A stretch of 64,000 nucleotides of DNA, from contig BCKL01000015.1 of NCBI GenBank assembly GCA_001600635.1, positions 124,001 through 188,000 on the forward strand. The letters run 5' to 3'. Shown one piece after another: positions 58,144-64,000 of this stretch. The notes below the pieces were generated by a model that worked only from the letters and a program-made list of their open reading frames with translations, was not told where the DNA came from and did not search any database. Source of the stretch: Leucosporidium creatinivorum. Lineage: Eukaryota > Basidiomycota > Microbotryomycetes > Leucosporidiales > Leucosporidiaceae. How positions within the stretch are numbered: position 1 is the stretch's first letter; every line of letters starts with the position of its first letter. Both the position numbers and the translations under genes were made by a program.

Positions 58144-58352
58144 AGCGGGTTTCGCAGACGTGGGGGAGGCGGTTTTACAGAAGTGTAGTATTTTGTCGTT
58201 CTGGATTTCCAAGCTCAACTCTATCAGTTCCGTAGTCGAACCTCGAAGCTGTACGAGAGCAGGTGAGCGACCGAGGCTTTTGAAACCGAGAAGGCGCGCC
58301 TCGCAGGTTTCGCTCGCCTCTTCGCTTCCAACACCACTCGAAACCATTACAG

Positions 58353-59721
58353 ATGACTATGGGAGCTACCAGCAGCATCAGACACCTACTCCCGGCTCTC
58401 ATCAACCCTCCCTACCTCTCACCCCACCTTCCTCGACGCCCATCGAGCGCCTGCCCGCCGAGCTACTCACCAAGATCCTCAAGCTGGCTGGAAGCAATCT
58501 CGACACACCTACAGATCGACTCGCCCTCTTCCAGTCCTGCTCCCTCGTCTCGCGAGGCTGGAGAGATTGCGCCCAGAAGGAGATGTTCCGCCAGGTCGCT
58601 CTGAGAGGAAGCGTCAGCCTCCGTCGCTTTCTGCAGTCGTTGAGCAGTGTTGGAGAGGTTACTGGGTGGGTCCTCGAGCTCAGTGTGACCTGGCCGTTGT
58701 TGCAGCGCGGCGCCGAGAGGGACGACTCGGCGGGCTCGCTGCTGATTGAGCTGGCGCATCGGTGTGAGAATGTGAGGAAGCTGCAGCTCGCTGGAGTGGA
58801 CCGACTTCCTTTGTTTAAGGTGGCTGTGGGAAGTGGTGAGTTCCTTCGCAGCGTGTCAACCAGCCGGGTGCCTTCGCCGAGCTGACCTCCTCGCCGAACT
58901 CAGCGCTTCGCTCCCTCTCGCTCGAGGACTGCGCAATCGTCAAGCCATTAGGACCGTACCCAGCTCCCACAGTTGAACACCTCTCCCTCAACGCCTGCGG
59001 AATCCTCGGCCTTAAGTCGCCCAACGACCACGCTCCCCTCGGCTACATCCCCTCCGCTCGCGCTCTCTCGATCTCCGGACAGATGGAGTCGCTCTTCGAC
59101 CAGGAGCCACTACACTACCTCTGCTACTCTTACCTCTATCAGCCCTCCTCGCAACCCCCAACTTGGACCTTCCACCCCCACGAAGCTGTCCCCACCGACC
59201 GATGCTCTCAGCTCGCCTCTTGCTTCGGCGAAAGGCTCGAATACCTCTCGTTCGACCATCACCATCTCACGAGCTTTCTCAACAAGCTCAAAGATGACAT
59301 CAAGCTGCGTCGCTTCAGCCTCGACGTCAAGACAAAGCCCTCGAGCGCTGACCGCGACTTGGGAGCGCTCGTCTCGGACACAATCTCACTACTCGGCGCT
59401 CGCTCCCCGCCTCCTACTATCCTACGACTACCCGCCGACGTCACCATACTCCACCTCCTCCTCGCTCAACTCATCATCAACGCTCCAGCGCCCATCAAGC
59501 ACCTTCGGGTCCTGTCGCTCTACCCGCTCGGCGCTTTATCTTTTCCTTCGGTCAGTGCCGGCACCGCTGGACCCTACGCTGAGCTCGAAGAGTTGTGCAC
59601 GCAGAGAGGGATCGAGCTGGTGTTGGAGGAGGGAGCATGTCCGAGTGGCTCGCCGTTCATGGTCGAGGGCTTTTGGGCGTTTGTGAGGAAAGTGGAGAGG
59701 GGCGAGTTCGGCGCTGTCTGA
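58353..59721 (+). CDS. F-box protein, type B copy 3 (start not found)
   Basis: Two exons (58353-58835, 58904-59721). The frame reads DYGSYQQHQTPTPGS and then the F-box ERLPAELLTKILKLAGS, PTDRLALFQSCSLVSRGW, RDCAQKEMFRQVALRG, closely related to type B copies 1 and 2. Leucine-rich sections follow (VRKLQLAGVDRLPLF, LRSLSLEDCAIV) and the end is WAFVRKVERGEFGAV. The ATGs at 58353 and 58359 are in another frame, and no ATG lies between the OM14-like stop and 58353. Copy 1 starts in a separate small exon. Here a first exon was not found, so the 5' end is unresolved: missing exon, frame error or early decay. It lies about 200 bp behind the OM14-like gene. Confidence 0.7.
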
Positions 59722-59861
59722 GGGGGAGTGGGAAGGCTGAGCTTTTGGAGTGGAGAATAGCAAGCGTTGAAGGCCTTATGATACACTGAAGGTCGACCCA
59801 GCGCTTCCTGTCATCGCCCAGAGCGAAACAGCGGCAGAGCAGCAAGTGTCCAGACCGAGAG

Positions 59862-60037
59862 ATGAGCGAGATCACGGCCGACCTCGAGTTTGAGAAGTCC
59901 CTCGGCCTTGCCACTGACGCTGACTGCTACAGAGTAAGTCTGGTCTTGCTTTCCCACCTTGCTACAGGCACACCTAGCTGACCTCCCTCCCTTTCCCTCG
60001 CCTCTCACAGAGCGGACACAACGGCATGCTCGGCTGA
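59862..60037 (+). CDS. Possible tiny two-exon reading frame
   Basis: ATG 59862 opens MSEITADLEFEKSLGLAT and runs to a good donor (AGA|GTAAGT, 59934). A branch-like CTAGCTGACC and acceptor CACAG lead to SGHNGMLG and a stop at 60035-60037: 32 codons. Both splice signals are canonical, which is why it is listed. It may instead be the 5' remnant of a longer gene or chance. Confidence 0.25.
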
Positions 60038-63000
60038 ACCATGTGCGGTATCCTCGTCCAGATGTTACCGGAGTTACCTTCATCTTCTAATTTACGTCTA
60101 CAGCTCGCTCCGTCGTGCCATCTCGGCCGTGGGAGCGCTCGTGGCTTCGTCACTCGTCGGCGGTTCACGCTACACCGAGACACATTGCTAACCCTGCTGC
60201 GTCCACTTTCTCAAGGCTCAGAGCAGGCATGATCAGACAGACTCCCCTCCATGCACTCCCTGTAGCTTTACCTCCGTCTCCGGCTCCTAGCAGCAGCCTG
60301 TCCTGTCACTCAGCCCTTGCCGATTAGGCTGGCGCCTGATGAGCCTCATCCCCCTCCCCCAGCAAGCAGTACACCATCAGATGCACTACCTTCAGTAGCC
60401 TGGTATCGGCGTACGCCGGCTCAAGAACCTTGGGAGACAGCAGCCATCGGCCAGCCTGTCACGGCGTTCATCTCGCCGCCCCGTCTCGCCCCTTTCGGGC
60501 TTCACTAGCTCGGTGTGCTGCAGCTTACCGGTGTACAAGCTATACTGTACTGGTGCTTCCTAGCCGAGCACGTCCGAAAGCTCAGGAAATTCAGCGGCGT
60601 GAGAAGGTCAGCTTTCGGTTCTCGGCGCTGGAGTCAACATGGTACAAAACCTGCAAGATTCGGCCTCTGTACTTGTATCGTACCGGTTTACCCCGCAATG
60701 TTACGCATACAGCTCAGTACAGGTACATCGTGTATCTGTATCGGCCGGAACGGGCTGAAGAAGGGAGAAAAGGTCGCGAGGTCAACGCCGAGCTGGCAAA
60801 TTATCACATGTTGTGCTACATGCAGGCAGCGAGAAGTCGTGTAGTAAGTTAAGCGCAGCAAAAGGATGAACTTCTGACAAAATGTACATGTCAATACAAG
60901 TTTTCTGGCGAGAAAAGCCGGCGCCGAAGGATAACGAGTGAACTTCGAAGCGAATTGAACCCGCCTCGAGAGCTTTGAATGTGCAGAGATAGACTGAAAA
61001 TAACCACTCAACTACTTGGCCATCGATTGAGAGCTCTCGAGCTGTTTGAGGACCAAGTCGAGCTTCGTAGACCACTCGCCGAGCGCCGAGCTGGCTACTT
61101 TCGACACTCGGTACACGCCTGACGGATCCGAGGAGCTGTGATTGTACTGTCAGGCTCAAGATAGGGGCTGTATTTTCCGCAGTAAGTTACGGTACAGTCC
61201 GGCCTTGTACTTGTACCATGTTGAGTCCAGCTCGGCGATGAGTCGGGCCCGCCGGATCCCCTCCTCCTTCTGCGCCCTCAGCCCAAGCGTAAGCAAATCC
61301 CGATGGAAGCAACAGGCTATGATGGCGTGGTTGGGGACTCTCGGGAGTCATCAGCCTGCCCGCCTCGCCGTGCAAAGCGTCGATTCGGACACTCGCTGAG
61401 CGGCTGGTGGCTCGGCGAAGGCAGACCTCGTCCCTCGCCTTCCCAAACCCCATAGCTCTCGAGGCTCATCCTGGCAGACGGCTTGACTTGAATGCTCTGG
61501 CGTAGCGGGCGCCGAGGAGGGGACGGCGGGCGGTGACAGAGAAAGGGACTTGCCTTCACGTGATCATCCGAGCGCCGAGCTCGTCGATGAGAGACGTCTG
61601 CAGGCGAGAAGGGAGGTCAGCTTCGGCTCTTCGAGCAGCGGTGAGTGTGCTGTAGCATGCTCGTACGGCTCCTCGGATGTCCACTCCCTCATAGCCTCGC
61701 CTTCCTGCACCTCAAGCGCTCCCTCACCACTTCGCCCTCCGCTGCGACGCCTCCCTCTAGCTTCAGACCCGAGATAGAGGAAATCTACTCACCTGCAAAG
61801 TACCCCATTTACTAGAGAACCACCTACGAAGCAAAAGCAACTCGAAAGCTGCATAGGAAGACTCGTAGCGCGCCTCCCGTCGACGCTTGAAGGGGNTGAG
61901 GAGCACTTGCTCGCGGCTCCTCGTTGCGAAGGCGTGCTGTGTNAGCAGCAGCCTGAGGGTCTCCACCACTAGGATGGCGCGGGGTCGGTTGGGAAGTCTT
62001 TAGCGGTCTTCTCATCGCTAAGGAGGAGTAAATGGCAGCGAGCTCCTCCGGCGCTGTATCGCAGTCGAGCCGCTCAGAGAGCAGCAGCGAGCTGTTGGGA
62101 GGCTTAAGCGGTCGTCCCAGGGTCGTGAGTGAGATACTCCCAAAGCCCCCGGAGGGAGGAGCACTGCTTCTGCGACCCTTCGCTGAGAGAGGTTGGAGGT
62201 CGACGAGCACTTCACGCGAGGAAGAGTCGGGCCTTGATCCAGTGGCAGAGCCCTTTCCAGAAGGCCTACACAGCAAGAACGAGAGCACCACGCGAGGGTG
62301 CTGCACGCAACGACTTACTCCAGAAGGATGTGGTGAGAGAGAAAGAGACAAAAGAGGTCAAGNGAGCCGTTTTGGAATCTCGGCGCTTGGACCTCTTCGC
62401 CAAGCTCGCTAGTCTTCCCATTGCTGCTGGGGTGCAGCTGGCATTCGGATATGCTCGAGAGCACTCAGCACATCTCTGGCTACCTCTCTGAAACCTGCCC
62501 CGACTTCCCGGTCCCAAGTCAGCTTTCTAAGGCTCGCCGAATCGAGATGACTCGGAGGGGCGTCTCCCGCTCCCTGCTGGGCGGAAGTTGTACAGGGAGA
62601 CTCTCCGACGGGCGCCAGCGGATGAGAGCAAGTAATAGAGTGAAGATCAAGAGACAGCTACGCAGTTCTGGCCAAGTCCTTCCACCGCCGGCCACCGCCG
62701 GTCGGCTCTCCGTCCGCCTGCTTCCTCGACCTCGGCTCTCGCCTCCAGTCGCCTCCGAGTCTCCTGGTCCAAAGTGTGCGCTACAGCAAGGGTGATCCTT
62801 ACGGTTACGCTGCTCAACGGCATCCTGAGAGCCTCACTGGGCTATTTCGACCTCTCAGACCGCCCACCTGCTTCTCGCCTCGTTCCGAAGGAGCTCGGCG
62901 AAGTCAGCGTCGCCTCACAGCTCTCAGTAACGGCTCGCGAGGACCTGACCGGGCCTTGAGAGTAGATATGTAGCATTATGAGTGCATTCGAACTTAACCA

Positions 63001-63078
63001 AGCCTAATTAAGTTGTCCAATGAGAGAAAGCGGAACCTAGATAACCTCCCGGCGACGACGAGCTGCTCCTGACCCTCT
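60038..63078. other. Gene-poor region with repeat fragments
   Basis: About 3 kb lacks a supportable gene. It contains an inverted pair of short similar stretches (about 60610-60660 on +, 61250-61190 on -) that both read STWYK, a Pol III-box-like stretch near 60945-61015 (-), isolated Ns at 61896, 61943 and 62363, and open frames on both strands at 61.8-62.4 kb rich in Ser, Pro and Arg with no recognisable domain. It probably holds decayed sequence plus the 3' flank of the MFS gene. Confidence 0.4.
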
Positions 63079-64000
63079 CTAAGCGGTCTTCTCAACATCT
63101 CCGTGGTCGTGCTTGATGTTGGTGGAGGCAGGGGAGAGGACAGCCGAGTCCTCGGGAACCCAAGCGGCAGTCTGCCACGGCCTGTGGGAGCGCGAGATGT
63201 GAGCTGATTGAACGCTGAAGGAGGAGAGAAAGGCGTACTTCAGTCCAGCCTCGAACATCTTGTCGAGCTGCTCGAGCGAGTGGGACTTGGTCTCGGGAAC
63301 GTACTGAGGGAGGGTGAATGTAGGTCAGCAATAAAACTCGGCGAGGCCTCGAGGGCGAGGACGGGAAGATGGGCAACTCACGAAGTAGGTCCAGACAGCA
63401 CCGCAGAGAGAGGTACCGAACCAGATGAAAGCAATCTTGGATCCGAGGTTTCCGTATTGAGCGTCGGTGATGTCTGTTGGTGGCAGCGTGAATGTCAGCT
63501 CAGAGCTCGGCGCCGAAGCAGCAACCGGGGGGATCGGTCGGAGTCTCGGGAACTTACAGGGAACGCAGAAAGCGATAGCCCAGTTCCAGCTGTAGTCAAG
63601 AGAGGGATCAGTACAGAGCCGAGAGAAGGGGCACAGAGAGTACTCACAACCAGTTGGAGGCGGTAGCGAGCGACATGGCCTTTCCACGGAGCTTGAGAGG
63701 GTAGAGCTCCGAGATAAGGACCCAGGCTCCAGGTCCCCAGGTGGCGGCGAAGGCTCCAATGAACATGAGGTTGAAACCGACGAGGACTTGGTTGGCAGCG
63801 TCGGTTCCGGCCTTGGTGACGGCGACGACACCTAGAGGTCGAGGAAGAAGGTCTCGTCAATCGGGATTCAGCGGAGAGTAGGGAAGAGAGAGCGCACCGA
63901 TGATGAGGTTGCACACGGACATCCAGACGGCTCCGTAGATGAGGAACTTGCGGCGACCGAGCTTCTCGACGAGGTAGATTCCGGGGAAGGTCATGCCGAC
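63079..64000 (-). CDS. MFS sugar (hexose-type) transporter, 3' part
   Basis: This is a plasma-membrane sugar porter; the 5' part lies beyond the window. Exons seen are >64000-63898, 63831-63648, 63589-63558, 63473-63382, 63303-63239 and 63181-63079. Family motifs are VEKLGRRKFLIYG (loop 8-9 GRR motif), WGPGAWVLISELYPLKLRGK (PESPR/PETK-type loop), NWFWNWAIAFCVPYI, and WTYFYVPETKSHSLEQLD after the last helix. The cytosolic tail ends NIKHDHGDVEKTA. The wording is that of fungal hexose transporters; the substrate cannot be told from this part. Confidence 0.92.

Noticed and set aside
60945-61022. tRNA-like stretch on the minus strand
   Set aside because: It has a good A box (TAGTTGAGTGG) and a partial B box (GGTTCAATTCG), but the acceptor stem halves do not pair and the T and anticodon arms fold poorly. 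At best a decayed tRNA or tRNA-derived repeat.
61763-62412. Open frames on both strands with Ser/Pro/Arg-rich translation
   Set aside because: No domain, no splice framework and three ambiguous bases; GC-rich DNA often leaves antisense frames open.

Overview
The window reads as nuclear DNA of an intron-dense, GC-rich fungus. Nearly every gene is cut into many short exons by 45-130 bp introns with GTGAGT- or GTGCGT-like donors, CTGAC/CTAAC branch points and CAG acceptors. The gene set is basidiomycete-like: DUF6534 membrane proteins, a Sulfotransfer_4 protein, a GBD/FH3 protein without FH2, and a membrane-anchored GH17 glucanase. A Pucciniomycotina red-yeast-type genome is my best guess, but that is inference. 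It is a draft assembly: ambiguous bases lie at 35577-35680, 61896, 61943 and 62363.

Layout. 0.4-2.1 kb: decayed member (copy 1) of a coiled-coil family starting MVK. 2.4-6.7 kb: complex I subunit NDUFS7 (-) and a tRNA t6A dehydratase (+). 7-12.2 kb: a head-to-head F-box pair plus a third F-box-like gene. 12.5-14.9 kb: RPB3 (-). 15.1-20.7 kb: a module of an anonymous duplicated segment, a DUF6534 gene (-) and coiled-coil copy 2 (+). 21.1-26.4 kb: Sac7-type RhoGAP and an APC-superfamily transporter. 27.5-32.9 kb: GH17 glucanase, a coiled-coil relic, SEM1 and pyroglutamyl peptidase, all (-). 33.4-38.2 kb: three more F-box genes, two of them another head-to-head pair. 38.6-46.4 kb: an inverted counterpart of the 15-21 kb module (coiled-coil copy 3, a P450, a broken DUF6534 gene, the anonymous segment). 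46.5-59.7 kb: PRP46, the GBD/FH3 protein, a sulfotransferase-fold protein, a BCS1-type AAA ATPase, an OM14-like protein and a seventh F-box gene. 59.7-63.1 kb: gene-poor. 63.1-64 kb: 3' part of a hexose-type MFS transporter.

Conserved single-copy housekeeping genes (NDUFS7, RPB3, SEM1, PRP46, t6A dehydratase) are therefore interleaved with three expanding families: F-box/leucine-rich proteins, MVK coiled-coil proteins and DUF6534 proteins. The families duplicate as blocks, not only as single genes. Two head-to-head F-box pairs share their divergent promoter and 5'-leader introns, and the DUF6534/coiled-coil block exists in inverted copies. Several copies are decaying.

The second theme is splicing. 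Exons were assembled by hand and the reading frame closes over the whole length in almost every gene. That reveals a 2-nt exon, an 8-nt exon and a 12-nt exon, four GC-AG introns (three confirmed against a paralogue with GT at the same site), one intron that appears to end in TG, and start codons interrupted by introns. A short motif, CTCGGCG/CGCCGAG, recurs inside introns. No retroelement, virus-like element, CRISPR array, rRNA or convincing tRNA was recognised.
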